Translations under genes and position numbers: made by a program
In this document: piece by piece, positions 31,072-40,146 of the stretch
Numbering within the stretch: the stretch's first letter is position 1
Layout: every line of letters begins with the position of its first letter
NCBI GenBank assembly: GCA_045504435.1
Contig: JBEULC010000001.1
Span: 558,001 to 622,000, forward strand
Origin: JBEULC01 sp045504435
GTDB lineage: Bacteria > Pseudomonadota > Alphaproteobacteria > WRAU01 > Hepatincolaceae
DNA length: 64,000 bases
Direction of reading: 5' to 3'
Notes under the pieces: generated by a model
Told to the model about the DNA's origin: nothing
Databases searched by the model: none
Seen by the model: the letters and a program-made list of their open reading frames with translations, nothing else

Positions 31072-31458
31072 ATGAAAAGAGTTCAAAGTAAAAAATATGG
31101 TAAAAGAACAAGCAAAACTTTTGTTGCTGAGCTGTATTTTACATCTTATCCCGACAAAACCAATGAAGAAATCGCCAATATTTTAAGCGAAGATGTTTCT
31201 AAAACTTCTTTAAATCAAGTAGAAGTTATGAGAAGCCGTTGGAAAAATAAACTGCAAAGATTAATCACCAAACACCCTGAGCTTAATCGTCAAGTTCGTA
31301 AAATTATTACAAGTGCCGATTTTCAACAAAGTTTTCTTGGCGCCTGTGTGGCTGTTAGTGGTCAGGTTGAAGAGCGACAAACCAAATTCTCCAATAAAGA
31401 AGTTATTGATTTATTCAGCAATGTTACCTCCATAGTAAATGGAGGTAGCCATGTTTAG
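31072..31458 (+). CDS. Putative terminase small subunit
   Basis: 128 aa. The N-terminal half contains a helix-turn-helix-like segment (TNEEIANILSEDVSKTSLNQVEVMRSRWKNKL), as expected for the protein that recognises the packaging site. No strong family motif is visible; the call rests on its size and its place directly before the large subunit, with overlapping ends. Confidence 0.6.
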   Translation: MKRVQSKKYGKRTSKTFVAELYFTSYPDKTNEEIANILSEDVSKTSLNQVEVMRSRWKNKLQRLITKHPELNRQVRKIITSADFQQSFLGACVAVSGQVEERQTKFSNKEVIDLFSNVTSIVNGGSHV

Positions 31459-32719
31459 TGATATTCAAGCAGATTTTGCTAAATTAAGGGCTGAGCTAAA
31501 AAACACAATTGCTTTCCAAAGCTCTACTACTCAATTTACCGAACAAGATATTTTAGGGTTTACTTTATACCCAGAACAACGTAAATGGATAGATTTTGCT
31601 TTTAAGCGCAGTAGCCAATTAAGTTCTCAAGAAGTAGAAGTTAAGAACATTCAAGGTGCACGTGATTATGGTAAGACCGAGGCTGTTACTAAGCTTGGGA
31701 TTATAGAATACTTAGCTAAAAATCCTAAAAGCACTTTTATTATTGCTACTCGCGAATATTCTAGATCTAAAGATATTTTATATTCTCTTAGCTTAGCTAT
31801 GAAGCAAGTAAATTTTAAAGGAGATTTTAAGGCTGAAAGTATTCGCCTTCAAGGTAATATTACCAAAGAAGCGACGATTTCTTTAGCTACTAATAAAGCA
31901 GGTTCTATTCGTGGTAAACATGTGGATTATATTATCTGTGATGATTTAGTTATTGCAAGTGATGAGACTTCAGAATTAGAACGTCGTAGAACTTTAAAGT
32001 TTTTTCAAGAATGTTTTAATGTTGCTAAAAACATCATTATTTTAGGACAGCCTGTGCATGAAGAAGACCTTTATGCACACCTAAAAAAATCAGGAGTACA
32101 AAGCATGTTTAGCTTTTTTGGTTCTATTCCGCAACGTGATAAAGACATAGCAGAATTACGTAAAAATGGCGTTAGTGAACGAGAAATCCAAAAAAACTAC
32201 TTTGGTGAACTTATAAGTGATGACCTTTACCCTTTTGCCAATATTAAGGTAGAAGAATTTAGCTTTGTTAGTAATACCTTTGCTTGTATTGACCCTGCTT
32301 TTGATGGAGAGGATAATGTAGGAGTTGCTATAGGTATAGAAAAAAACAATATATTTTACTGTTTAGTTAAAAAACTTAAGGGAGATATTTACGATCTTAA
32401 AAGCCAAATCCTTGATCTATTAGAAGCTCATAACGTAGAAGTTTGCTATGTAGAAAGTAACGATGGCGGTGGTGCGTTTAGAAGTTTTAAAAGCGAAGAT
32501 ACCAACATGTTTTTTAGAAAATATAAAGAGACCTTGCATAAACAAACCAGGATTAAATCGCGCATTGGTAGAGTTAAAAACAATTTAGTTTTAAGTAGTA
32601 ATTCTAATTTTTCAGAGATTTTATCATGGAGTGAAGACAAAAAACATGATGATGCAGTAGATGCTTTAGCCTCGTTGTTAAATTTTTTAACAGGTAATAA
32701 AGATATGGTAAAGGTATAA
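31451..32719 (+). CDS. Terminase large subunit
   Basis: DNA-packaging motor; 422 aa. ATPase domain with a variant Walker A (GARDYGKT) and Walker B (YIICDDLVI); C-terminal RNase H-like nuclease with Asp in FACIDPAFDGEDNVGVAIGI and CYVESNDGGGA. I chose the ATG at 31451, which has GGAGG five bases upstream, over one 12 bases earlier. Overlaps the preceding gene, and the portal gene starts 2 bp after it. Confidence 0.9.
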   Translation: MFSDIQADFAKLRAELKNTIAFQSSTTQFTEQDILGFTLYPEQRKWIDFAFKRSSQLSSQEVEVKNIQGARDYGKTEAVTKLGIIEYLAKNPKSTFIIATREYSRSKDILYSLSLAMKQVNFKGDFKAESIRLQGNITKEATISLATNKAGSIRGKHVDYIICDDLVIASDETSELERRRTLKFFQECFNVAKNIIILGQPVHEEDLYAHLKKSGVQSMFSFFGSIPQRDKDIAELRKNGVSEREIQKNYFGELISDDLYPFANIKVEEFSFVSNTFACIDPAFDGEDNVGVAIGIEKNNIFYCLVKKLKGDIYDLKSQILDLLEAHNVEVCYVESNDGGGAFRSFKSEDTNMFFRKYKETLHKQTRIKSRIGRVKNNLVLSSNSNFSEILSWSEDKKHDDAVDALASLLNFLTGNKDMVKV

Positions 32720-32721
32720 AG

Positions 32722-33822
32722 ATGTTTAACTTAAATTTGCCCTTTAAGCTGCTCAAGCAAACTAATTTTGTTAATAATCCTCAGCAAGAAAACACTGATG
32801 AGGAAATCAATAATGATACGTTAATAAAAGATATCAAAAAAACGGGCACCTATAAGCGGCTACTTAACTTAATTGTTGATGAAGCACTGGGCAATCTGCC
32901 AAGAGATATTACTGATGTTTTAGGATATGATTTTATTTCTGTCTTTAAGGAGGCCCTAATTTACATGCGAGAGCAAGGGATAGCATTTTGTTATTACGAT
33001 GGTTATAGATTATTTTTTGATACTGCTATAAAAGTTAAAGAAGTTAAAAAAGATACAACTAATTTAGGAGAAAAATTTGCCTTTAACATAGGAAATAAGC
33101 CACTTCCTTATAATCAAATTATCGTATTTGGTGATTTACTTAATCAAAACAAGGGGGAATTTATAACAGATCATTCTTCTTCACAAAGTATTTTAATGTA
33201 TGAAAATGCTCTAATAAAGTTTTTTTCCAAAATTGACGATGCCCATGCTTGGATATTTAAAATTAAAGACTATAACGAGTCTTCTTTAGTAAAAAATAAA
33301 CAATCACAAGCAATCAAAGAAAAGACTAAGAAAATAGCCAATAGAACTAGTAAATCAGTGGTTATTTTAGATAAAGAGGACGACTTTACTAATACACAAT
33401 TAGATTTAAATTGGTTTTCGGGGTATCTCCATGAGTATAAAAGCAAAATATGTTTAGATTATTCAGTACCTTTTACCAAGCTATTTGGTGAGGTTGCAAG
33501 TGGTTTAAATAGTACAGGTGAAGGAGATCGTAAAGCGTGGTACGACACAGTGCGAGCCTTTCAAATAATTTATATCTTTGAGGCTTTAAAAAAATACGCA
33601 GAACTTAAAGGAAAAACTCAAGAATTTATTAATATAAAAATGGAGCAGCTAGATAGTAGAGACCGCGAAAGTGATGCTTTAATTAATAATAATAAAATCA
33701 ATAGTATCATTGCAGCAGTTTCTACGGGCCTTTTAGAAGATGAACAGGCACAACAACTTATTTCTGAAATTTTAGGATTAACTGCGGTAGTAGACCGCTC
33801 TGCTAAAGGCGAAAAATATTAA
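32722..33822 (+). CDS. Phage portal protein (DUF1073-like)
   Basis: Dodecameric head vertex through which DNA passes; 366 aa. The segment FTKLFGEVASGLNSTGEGDRKAWYD matches the conserved core of DUF1073-type portals, and the place between terminase and head genes agrees. Shorter than many portals (400-500 aa). Confidence 0.82.
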   Translation: MFNLNLPFKLLKQTNFVNNPQQENTDEEINNDTLIKDIKKTGTYKRLLNLIVDEALGNLPRDITDVLGYDFISVFKEALIYMREQGIAFCYYDGYRLFFDTAIKVKEVKKDTTNLGEKFAFNIGNKPLPYNQIIVFGDLLNQNKGEFITDHSSSQSILMYENALIKFFSKIDDAHAWIFKIKDYNESSLVKNKQSQAIKEKTKKIANRTSKSVVILDKEDDFTNTQLDLNWFSGYLHEYKSKICLDYSVPFTKLFGEVASGLNSTGEGDRKAWYDTVRAFQIIYIFEALKKYAELKGKTQEFINIKMEQLDSRDRESDALINNNKINSIIAAVSTGLLEDEQAQQLISEILGLTAVVDRSAKGEKY

Positions 33823-33842
33823 TAAAAACAAAGGAAAAGCTT

Positions 33843-34469
33843 ATGGAAAATAATCCCTTACTTAAAGAAGGCTCTAGTAAAGGCCTAGCCAATCAAACTC
33901 AAGAGAACAATGTAATTAGTAAAGAACTAAAACCAAGTGCTTTGGACAAACTTTTAAATTATAACCAAGGAAAAGATAAAAAACTTCCTAATGATCCTTT
34001 TGCTGAAGTTAGATATAAGAGCGAGGTAGAGGCTAAGGAAAAAGAATATACGGATCAACTAACAAGCTTATATGCTGATGTTAAAAGCTATTTTACAAAA
34101 GCTTTAGGTGAAAATTCAAAAACCTATTTAGATCGTTTAAGTAGTATTAGTTCTTTAGAAGATAAAACTAATTATATGGCTAAAGAAATCATTAGAAAAG
34201 CTTATAACAATAGCCCAGATATTAATAATTTTTTAGATAGTTGTAAAAGTAGTGTTTTGGATAAAACTTCCGCTTTTTATATTAGATATACTGATGCTTT
34301 AAAAATGCTTTATAAAGAAAATCAAAAGGTAAGTGAATTTTATAAAGTAAAAAGAAATTTAGACCTTGAGGATTTAAAAAAACTACAATACCAAATGTTT
34401 GATTATAGAACTAAACTTAAAGCTGTATCTCAAGCCCGAGATTTAGATTTATTAAAAGCAATCCAATAA
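33843..34469 (+). CDS. Putative head scaffold or head protein
   Basis: 208 aa, hydrophilic, rich in Lys, Ser, Asn and predicted helical, without a recognised motif. Position between portal and decoration/capsid genes and its composition suggest a scaffolding protein or prohead component. AAGGAAAAG precedes the start. Confidence 0.5.
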   Translation: MENNPLLKEGSSKGLANQTQENNVISKELKPSALDKLLNYNQGKDKKLPNDPFAEVRYKSEVEAKEKEYTDQLTSLYADVKSYFTKALGENSKTYLDRLSSISSLEDKTNYMAKEIIRKAYNNSPDINNFLDSCKSSVLDKTSAFYIRYTDALKMLYKENQKVSEFYKVKRNLDLEDLKKLQYQMFDYRTKLKAVSQARDLDLLKAIQ

Positions 34470-34503
34470 TAAAAAATCAATAAAATAATAAGGAAATTTA
34501 AAT

Positions 34504-35031
34504 ATGTTTACCAATACACTAAGCCCTACCTTGGGCGCCACTGCTAATTCATTAGATGAGCATATGGATAGTTATCCACTAAATATAAGTCATCTTCGTA
34601 CAAATAAAGAACTTAGAGGCTTAGGAGTTATCCAAAATGGTTATTTTTTAGGAATTATAGCAAATTCTAAGCAGCCCAATGAGTTAATTTATTCAGCTGA
34701 TGAAGTAAAAACCACAGTTTTCTTAAGGAAAAAAGGAGTTGTTTATGTGCAAGTAAATCAAGCAGTTAAACAAGGTGAGATAGCTGCTTTAAATAGTACA
34801 GGAATTTTTAGCAAAACTGATGATAGTAATAACCCTATTGGATTTTATACCCAAGATAGTTTTGAGCAAGGTGAGATAAAGATCGGAGTTTTACAATTTA
34901 ATGCTATGTCCCCTATGTTAGTAACTAAAAATAATGCTGCAATAGGTAAAAAATCTACAGATCATCTAATTGATAATGATAAAACAATTAAAAAGGTAGA
35001 ACCAGGGATAGCCCTATCCCTCACTTACTAA
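34504..35031 (+). CDS. Putative head decoration protein
   Basis: 175 aa, beta-rich. The VNQAVKQGEIAALNSTGIFSKT...IGFYTQDSFEQGEIKIGVLQFN segment resembles capsid cement proteins placed directly before the capsid gene. Family assignment is by pattern and position, not by a search. Confidence 0.55.
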   Translation: MFTNTLSPTLGATANSLDEHMDSYPLNISHLRTNKELRGLGVIQNGYFLGIIANSKQPNELIYSADEVKTTVFLRKKGVVYVQVNQAVKQGEIAALNSTGIFSKTDDSNNPIGFYTQDSFEQGEIKIGVLQFNAMSPMLVTKNNAAIGKKSTDHLIDNDKTIKKVEPGIALSLTY

Positions 35032-35065
35032 TTAACTTAATAACCTCAAATTAGGAAAACATACA

Positions 35066-36004
35066 ATGAACGAAAATACAGAAATAAGTTTTATAGAAAA
35101 TACTAATGTCCCTACTGTTGAAGAGCAAGTAATCGTTAATTCAATTAAGAATTTTGATAGTAGTAATTCTGATCCTACTAAAAAGGTATTTAGTAATATT
35201 TTAGATGCTTTTGATTTTGAGGTTGTTAATCTCAATGGTGGAGAAGTTAAAATTGAAATGCAACGCAATACTGGTAGCTTTATCCCTACTATTATTGGGG
35301 ATTACCATACAGATACTAATACCTTAGAGCCAACTTTATATAAAAACAAAATAGAGATTTATCAACTAGCTCATGAACTAAAAATTGATATTAATAAATT
35401 AGAAGATGGCAAAGTTGATTTATCTTTAGCAGTCCAACAGGCTCAAGATGATTTAGAAACAGCTAGTATGTCTTTAATGATTATGGGAGAAGTTTTTGAT
35501 AAACATACAGGGCAAGGGATAAAATTACTAAAAAATAGTTTTATGGGAATAGGTAATACTGTAAAAAGTGATACTAATTTTGGTAGTAGTTCTGCTAACA
35601 AAATTGGTTCTTACGTTAATGAAAGAATGTCAGAAATTGAAGATGCCACAGGCAAAAGCCCTGACACTCTTTTAATCTCTAAAAAAGCCTGGCGTAAAAT
35701 GGGTACAGCAGAAACTACTATATCGGAATTTATTATCTGGAACTACTTAACTGAAGTGCTGGGTTTAAATATTTTTCCAACTTCTTATTTAGATAATGTA
35801 CCTGGTAAAGGGGCAGCTATGGCTTTATTTAGAAAAGATCCTGCTATGCTAAAAGGTTATATTGGTAAGCCCCCACATGTTAGGAAAAACAAAAAGACTA
35901 ATAATTATATTGATTACAATGCCATTTTAATGAGTATTGGCGGGTTTGAAAATTTAACAGGCAAAAGTGGTTCCATTGATATCTCTACACACATCTTAGG
36001 CTAG
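35066..36004 (+). CDS. Major capsid protein
   Basis: Forms the head shell; 312 aa. Layout (N-arm, long helix around residues 110-140, KSPDTLLISKKAWRKMGTAE, then IGGFENLTGKSG near the end) fits HK97-fold capsids of the DUF2184 kind. Its stop is followed three bases later by the palindrome at 36008. Confidence 0.75.
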   Translation: MNENTEISFIENTNVPTVEEQVIVNSIKNFDSSNSDPTKKVFSNILDAFDFEVVNLNGGEVKIEMQRNTGSFIPTIIGDYHTDTNTLEPTLYKNKIEIYQLAHELKIDINKLEDGKVDLSLAVQQAQDDLETASMSLMIMGEVFDKHTGQGIKLLKNSFMGIGNTVKSDTNFGSSSANKIGSYVNERMSEIEDATGKSPDTLLISKKAWRKMGTAETTISEFIIWNYLTEVLGLNIFPTSYLDNVPGKGAAMALFRKDPAMLKGYIGKPPHVRKNKKTNNYIDYNAILMSIGGFENLTGKSGSIDISTHILG

Positions 36005-36007
36005 ACA

Positions 36008-36025
36008 CCAGGGTCTAGACCCTGG
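36008..36025. repeat. 18-bp perfect CTAG-centred palindrome after capsid gene
   Basis: CCAGGGTCTAGACCCTGG is fully self-complementary and begins three bases after the capsid stop. It is very GC-rich for this region. Likely an intercistronic hairpin that stabilises or trims the late mRNA; no T-tract follows. Confidence 0.65.
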
Positions 36026-36117
36026 ACCCATTTATTAAGAGTCCAAAGGTTAGCCCCTTGACTCCCCTTAATTGGATAAATATCCCTATAAGAGACTTTC
36101 AAAAAGGTTTAAATAAA

Positions 36118-36144
36118 ATGGTTAATAGAAGTTATATAAAATGA
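36118..36144 (+). CDS. Leader micro-ORF (MVNRSYIK) coupled to MuF-like gene
   Basis: Eight codons with an AAAAAGG ribosome site; its stop overlaps the next start (ATGA at 36141-36144). The downstream gene has no ribosome site of its own, so its translation probably depends on reinitiation from this leader. Confidence 0.5.
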   Translation: MVNRSYIK

Positions 36145-36812
36145 TGAAGCGAAGAAAGCCTATAGATTTAGTAAGTCAATATCCAGGAGAAATCTCTAAA
36201 TTTGAGATGGATAGTTTATTAAACACCGCTGTTACTTCAAAATTTATTTATACCAAATACAATAAAGGTGATATTGCTAACTTCAAAAAAATACTACTGG
36301 AATTTGTAAAAGATAATGAATTTATAAACTCCAAAGATATTGAAAAGTTTTTAAAAAATATTGCACAAAAAGCTACGGCAAATTCTTTTACTCAGGTTCA
36401 TTTTTACGAAAATAGAGGTACCTTTGCTGGTGGTTCGCAAAATAAATTGTTTTTAAACAAATCTGAGATTGAAGCAATAACTACTGAAAGTCTTGCTGTA
36501 ATTAATAGTTTTATTGCAGATTATCAAAAGCAAAAAGTCCTAGATAATTTGGATAAAGGAGAATTTATTCAACGTGCAGAAGTAATTGCTAAATGTGAGA
36601 CCACTAAAATAACCAACTTAGCTGTTACTAAGGTAGCTAAAAATGAAGGTTTTTTACATTGGGTATGGGGTGTAAGTAGCTCTAAAGATAGTCGTAGTGT
36701 CCATGAAATACTTTATGGAATAAAAAGTAAAATTGGTGAGACACCTGCAGAAGCTGGAGAATTCCCAGGAGAGTTACCAAATTGTAAATGTAAAATGATT
36801 TTTGTTAAATAA
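36141..36812 (+). CDS. MuF-like head morphogenesis protein
   Basis: Minor head protein; 223 aa. The C-terminus (SSKDSRSVHEILYGIKS...GEFPGELPNCKCKMIF) is the conserved end of Mu gpF/SPP1 gp7-like proteins. Its start overlaps an 8-codon leader by ATGA. Usually adjacent to the portal; here it follows the capsid gene. Confidence 0.78.
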   Translation: MMKRRKPIDLVSQYPGEISKFEMDSLLNTAVTSKFIYTKYNKGDIANFKKILLEFVKDNEFINSKDIEKFLKNIAQKATANSFTQVHFYENRGTFAGGSQNKLFLNKSEIEAITTESLAVINSFIADYQKQKVLDNLDKGEFIQRAEVIAKCETTKITNLAVTKVAKNEGFLHWVWGVSSSKDSRSVHEILYGIKSKIGETPAEAGEFPGELPNCKCKMIFVK

Positions 36813-36814
36813 CC

Positions 36815-36843
36815 AGGGCCAGCCAGTATTCTTTCCGGGCCCT
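36815..36843. repeat. GC hairpin after MuF-like gene
   Basis: AGGGCC (36815-36820) pairs with GGCCCT (36838-36843), starting two bases after the stop codon. One of several GC-rich stem-loops immediately after stop codons in the prophage. Confidence 0.5.
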
Positions 36844-36868
36844 TTGATTAATAAATATGGAGCAAACT

Positions 36869-37282
36869 ATGAGTAATGTATTAGAGATTATAAGTGGCAT
36901 TGAGAACTCAGGGTTTCTTAATGATAATGAAATTATGCTTTTGGAATTTAAAGACGAGGTTAATGTTTATTTAGAACAGCTTTTTGAACTAGAAAAGCTT
37001 GAAGAAGATAGCATATATTGGGCACTAGTCAGCAAGATTATAGATGATTTAAATGTAGATAATGATAATAAAGAACTTATTAACCTTGCGTATGCTTGTG
37101 TATATGTAATTATGCTTTATGAAGATGATAGTAATTTTAATACCTCGGGTTCTATCTCAATTGGTCATATATCTGTAGGAAATGTAGAAAATGAAGAAAA
37201 ATCTTTAACCACAAAGGCCTATAGATTACTAGAACAATATGGATTTCTTTCAGGTTTTTCTGCTGATGTAATAAATGGCTAG
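36869..37282 (+). CDS. Acidic prophage protein, possible head-tail connector
   Basis: 137 aa, strongly acidic and mostly helical, with a Gly/Ser stretch near residue 95. Not recognised. GGAG lies seven bases before the ATG at 36869, better than the in-frame ATG at 36857. Position between head and neck genes suggests a connector or adaptor. Confidence 0.6.
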   Translation: MSNVLEIISGIENSGFLNDNEIMLLEFKDEVNVYLEQLFELEKLEEDSIYWALVSKIIDDLNVDNDNKELINLAYACVYVIMLYEDDSNFNTSGSISIGHISVGNVENEEKSLTTKAYRLLEQYGFLSGFSADVING

Positions 37283-37351
37283 CAGCACTAGTCTTGCACC
37301 TATTTTTTCGTAGGTAAAAAACAATAATTTAAACGGGTGAGAAATTGAATT

Positions 37352-37882
37352 ATGTTAAATATCAAAGTTAAAACTAATTCTCAAAGTGTTAGTAAATATA
37401 TTAAAAAGCATAATATTAATTTTAAAAGCCAGGTGGGATTTTTTTCTCAAACAGCAAGGAAAACTGTGGGAGAAAGCTTGGGGAAGGCGACGCCATATGG
37501 TAAACGTCGGCAAAGTTTAAAAAGCAAGGCTCGTGTAAGCAATGTTCAAGTAGCTTATGTTAATATTTTTGGTATAGGTAGAAATCCTGCTCGTAATTTC
37601 TTTAAGTTGGCAGGTAATAAAAAATATTGGCAAGATAATAATTTTGATTTTCTAAAGAAGTTTTTTGTAAATTCTGCAGCTGCCTCGCCTATTGTTAGTG
37701 AGACCATAAATGCATGGAACAACTTAAGTAAGGCAGTTTTACGCAGGTCAATATTAGATTTTAAAACTCCTCCAAATTCTCCGATTACTATTGCTAAAAA
37801 AGGTTTTAATAATCCCCTAATAGATAGCCAGCAAATGTTGAAGGCTATTGCAGGGCTCCCTTATAAAAAGATTAATGAATGA
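37352..37882 (+). CDS. Putative neck/tail completion protein
   Basis: 176 aa, basic. TPYGKRRQ, NIFGIGRNPARNFFKLAG and the ending IAKKGFNNPLIDSQQMLKAIAG resemble HK97 gp10-like tail completion proteins, where 'NPLIDTGQM' is typical. It overlaps the next gene by 4 bp (ATGA). Confidence 0.68.
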   Translation: MLNIKVKTNSQSVSKYIKKHNINFKSQVGFFSQTARKTVGESLGKATPYGKRRQSLKSKARVSNVQVAYVNIFGIGRNPARNFFKLAGNKKYWQDNNFDFLKKFFVNSAAASPIVSETINAWNNLSKAVLRRSILDFKTPPNSPITIAKKGFNNPLIDSQQMLKAIAGLPYKKINE

Positions 37883-38214
37883 AAAACTTTAAAGAATTAG
37901 CAAAATCTCTAAATGGCAAAATTTATAGAATTTTACTAAAGGATTTACAAAACTTAGAAGAAACAACGTTAGATATATTAGGCATATTAATCAAAACTAA
38001 TAATTTAAGAAAAAACATGTATGGTAATAGTTTTGATTATAATGGCAGATTTTTAACGGATAATACTTTTAATCTTCAAGGCACTTCTCAAGCTCTTATA
38101 GATGGTGATTTTAAATACTCCTTGGAATTAGAATATGATTTTGTAGAACTTGGTAAGAATAATCAAATTAATAATTTTAGGCATAGAAGTTTTTTAATTA
38201 AACCAATTAATTAA
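37879..38214 (+). CDS. Prophage neck/tail protein, unknown
   Basis: 111 aa, not recognised. Start overlaps the previous stop by four bases, so it is translationally coupled to the completion protein. Position before the sheath suggests a tail terminator or joining protein. Confidence 0.6.
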   Translation: MKNFKELAKSLNGKIYRILLKDLQNLEETTLDILGILIKTNNLRKNMYGNSFDYNGRFLTDNTFNLQGTSQALIDGDFKYSLELEYDFVELGKNNQINNFRHRSFLIKPIN

Positions 38215-38242
38215 AAATATCAAATAAGAAAGGAATTTTTAA

Positions 38243-38674
38243 GTGCAAATTATGCAAGTAGTTAAACAATTAATAAAATTCGCTAAAGAACATACTAAAG
38301 AAGATGTTCAAGCTTTTTACCTTCCTACTGCTGACTATAAAGGTTATGTAATGATTTTTGAAAGTTTTGAGCAGCAAAGCCATAATGCTAATCAATATTT
38401 TATTAAAGGTACCCTCTGGAAACAAATAGATATGCTGAAAAAGGAGGAAAACTTTAATCTACTTGGTAAAAACTATCTCTTTGAAGATGATTATATTAGT
38501 TTTAACTCTAAAAAACTTGCTGTAATGGATAGTCAACAAAATGTAGAGCGTGGCTTTGCTTTAAGCTGCCCTTTTGAAGCTAAAATAACTTTGATCAACG
38601 ATAATGAACAATCCTCTAATTTAGAGGCGCTACAAGTAAGTATTAACCAAGAACAAACAATAACAATTAAATAG
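38243..38674 (+). CDS. Prophage tail protein, unknown
   Basis: 143 aa, not recognised; mixed alpha/beta composition. Start is GTG after AAGGAA, and the first codons are themselves a small in-frame duplication (Met-Gln-Ile, Met-Gln-Val). Its stop TAG opens the tandem-repeat block that precedes the sheath gene. Confidence 0.6.
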   Translation: MQIMQVVKQLIKFAKEHTKEDVQAFYLPTADYKGYVMIFESFEQQSHNANQYFIKGTLWKQIDMLKKEENFNLLGKNYLFEDDYISFNSKKLAVMDSQQNVERGFALSCPFEAKITLINDNEQSSNLEALQVSINQEQTITIK

Positions 38675-38711
38675 GTGCGATCGGCACACATAACGAAAGG
38701 AATATCAAACA

Positions 38712-38762
38712 ATGTTAGTAGATGACACCGTTAAAATGAAAACTCTTAAATTAATTAAATAG
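38712..38762 (+). CDS. Leader micro-ORF 1 (sheath-start copy)
   Basis: Sixteen codons, MLVDDTVKMKTLKLIK, with ribosome site GAAAGGAA nine bases upstream. First five codons equal or resemble those of the sheath gene. Likely translated; role of the peptide, if any, unknown. Confidence 0.45.
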   Translation: MLVDDTVKMKTLKLIK

Positions 38763-38798
38763 GTGCGGCGGCACATATAACGAAAGGAATATCTTACA

Positions 38799-38849
38799 AT
38801 GTTAGTAGATGACACCGTTAAAATGAAAACTCTTAAATTAATTAAATAG
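38799..38849 (+). CDS. Leader micro-ORF 2 (sheath-start copy)
   Basis: Same 16 codons as micro-ORF 1, same ribosome site and spacing. The stop codon spans the boundary with unit 3. Confidence 0.45.
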   Translation: MLVDDTVKMKTLKLIK

Positions 38850-38885
38850 GTGCGGCGGCACATATAACGAAAGGAATATCTTACA

Positions 38886-38936
38886 ATGTTAGTAGATGAC
38901 ACCGTTAAAATGAAAATTCTTAAATTAATTAAATAG
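38886..38936 (+). CDS. Leader micro-ORF 3 (sheath-start copy)
   Basis: Sixteen codons as above, with one change (Thr to Ile at codon 11). Its stop lies 37 bases before the sheath ATG. Confidence 0.45.
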   Translation: MLVDDTVKMKILKLIK

Positions 38937-38973
38937 GTGCGATCGGCACATATAACGAAAGGAAAATTATATA

Positions 38974-40101
38974 ATGTTAGTAGATGAACTCATCAATATC
39001 GAAATAAATCTTGCTTCTTTATCGCAAAGCCCTTTAAATCATCGCACCTTTGCTTGCTTTTTAAAGGTAACTGGTGAAGAAAATTATATTAAAGTAACCC
39101 CTGCTAATCTTAGTAATGCATTAAATAAAGTTGATAATAATGGCAAAGCTGTATTACAACTATGGTTCAAGCAAGGCGGTACTAATTTAACAGTATATTC
39201 TAATGATTTAAAATATTTGAAAACTTTAGAGTTTATGCCTGAACATAATATAATTTTTGCTGCAAATTCTCCTGCTGAGCAATTAGCTATTTATAATTCT
39301 TTAATATCCACACAAGTTTCACAATTGCCTGAGACAATAGAGCCTGGAGAAATTTCTGATATAGAAGTTACAGAAAATAATGGCAAAAAAACCATTATTG
39401 CTACCAAAAGGATTAATGTAAAAGATAGATTATTTTTAACTAAATCTACCAACTTACCTGATTCTTCGCCAACTGTTGTAACTTCTTCTAAATTAGTAGA
39501 TAAATTCTTATATTTTACCGTAGATAATGAGTTCAATGTTGAGAACTATCCTAAAGGACGTGGGATTTTTGCCATTTTAAGTAATCCTTTAAATAATGAT
39601 TTAGGAGTTTTTGAGTACTTGGCCGCTTACACTATACAGGATTACTATTGTAAAAATAATTTTGAAAGCAGCAGCTTACAAGGTTCAGAATTAACTACCT
39701 TATCTTTTTTAACTCAAAACAATTTAGGAGCTTTAATTTATTTCCCAGAATTTAAAGAAAGTAAATTTTATAATATGGTAGATTTAGCAGGCTTTGGCTT
39801 AAATCGTAGCTTTTTAAATAAAGATTTAGAGCATAAAGCTAAAAATAGATGTTTAACAGCACTTGCCAATGGCAATACTTATAATGATAACACTTTAGCC
39901 AAGCTTGATAATGTTATCGCCAGTTGTGCAGATTTTTACGTAAATAATAATTTGATAGCCTCGTATGTAACGTCTTATTTGCCAAAAGCTAAGCAACAGG
40001 TTGAGGATACTGTGCAAGGAATTGCTAAAGGCTTTAAGCTTATTTACAAGCCAATGGATGAAGTTAAAAAGATGCATATTAATTTAAGTGAAGGGTTTTA
40101 A
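38974..40101 (+). CDS. Contractile tail sheath protein (DUF3383-like)
   Basis: 375 aa; sheath subunits contract to drive the tube through the envelope. An N-terminal DELINIEINLASLSQSPLNHRTF region, the central domain and a C-terminal KQQVEDTVQGIAKGFKLIYKPM...VKKMHINLSEGF match the pattern of DUF3383-type sheaths. Followed by a tube-like gene, the standard order. Preceded by the leader array, so its expression is probably tuned at translation. Confidence 0.72.
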   Translation: MLVDELINIEINLASLSQSPLNHRTFACFLKVTGEENYIKVTPANLSNALNKVDNNGKAVLQLWFKQGGTNLTVYSNDLKYLKTLEFMPEHNIIFAANSPAEQLAIYNSLISTQVSQLPETIEPGEISDIEVTENNGKKTIIATKRINVKDRLFLTKSTNLPDSSPTVVTSSKLVDKFLYFTVDNEFNVENYPKGRGIFAILSNPLNNDLGVFEYLAAYTIQDYYCKNNFESSSLQGSELTTLSFLTQNNLGALIYFPEFKESKFYNMVDLAGFGLNRSFLNKDLEHKAKNRCLTALANGNTYNDNTLAKLDNVIASCADFYVNNNLIASYVTSYLPKAKQQVEDTVQGIAKGFKLIYKPMDEVKKMHINLSEGF

Positions 40102-40146
40102 ATAAAGCTAGTTTAAAAAACATGTTAATTAAAAGGAGTAGATAAA

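Larger units (their letters stand above)
38673..38987 (+). repeat. Tandem leader-cistron array before sheath gene
   Basis: Three units (88, 87, 87 bp; starts 38673, 38761, 38848) and a partial fourth (38935-38987) that runs into the sheath start. Each unit has a small GTGC/GCAC hairpin right after a stop codon, a GAAAGGAA ribosome site, ATG, and 16 codons MLVDDTVKMKTLKLIK (third copy Ile for Thr), then TAG at the next unit's edge. The sheath begins MLVDELINIE, so the units copy its start. Hairpin loop bases differ (GATCG, GGCG) while the stem is kept. Confidence 0.9.

Noticed and set aside
31439..31450. Upstream ATG as terminase start
   Set aside because: The ATG at 31451 has GGAGG at proper distance; the earlier one has none.
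38705..38902. 65-aa - strand frame over the sheath leader repeats
   Set aside because: It exists only because the 87-bp unit is a multiple of three and has no stop on that strand; no ribosome site and no promoter.
38673..38987. CRISPR-like array
   Set aside because: The units are contiguous 87/88-bp copies without distinct spacers, and no cas genes are near.
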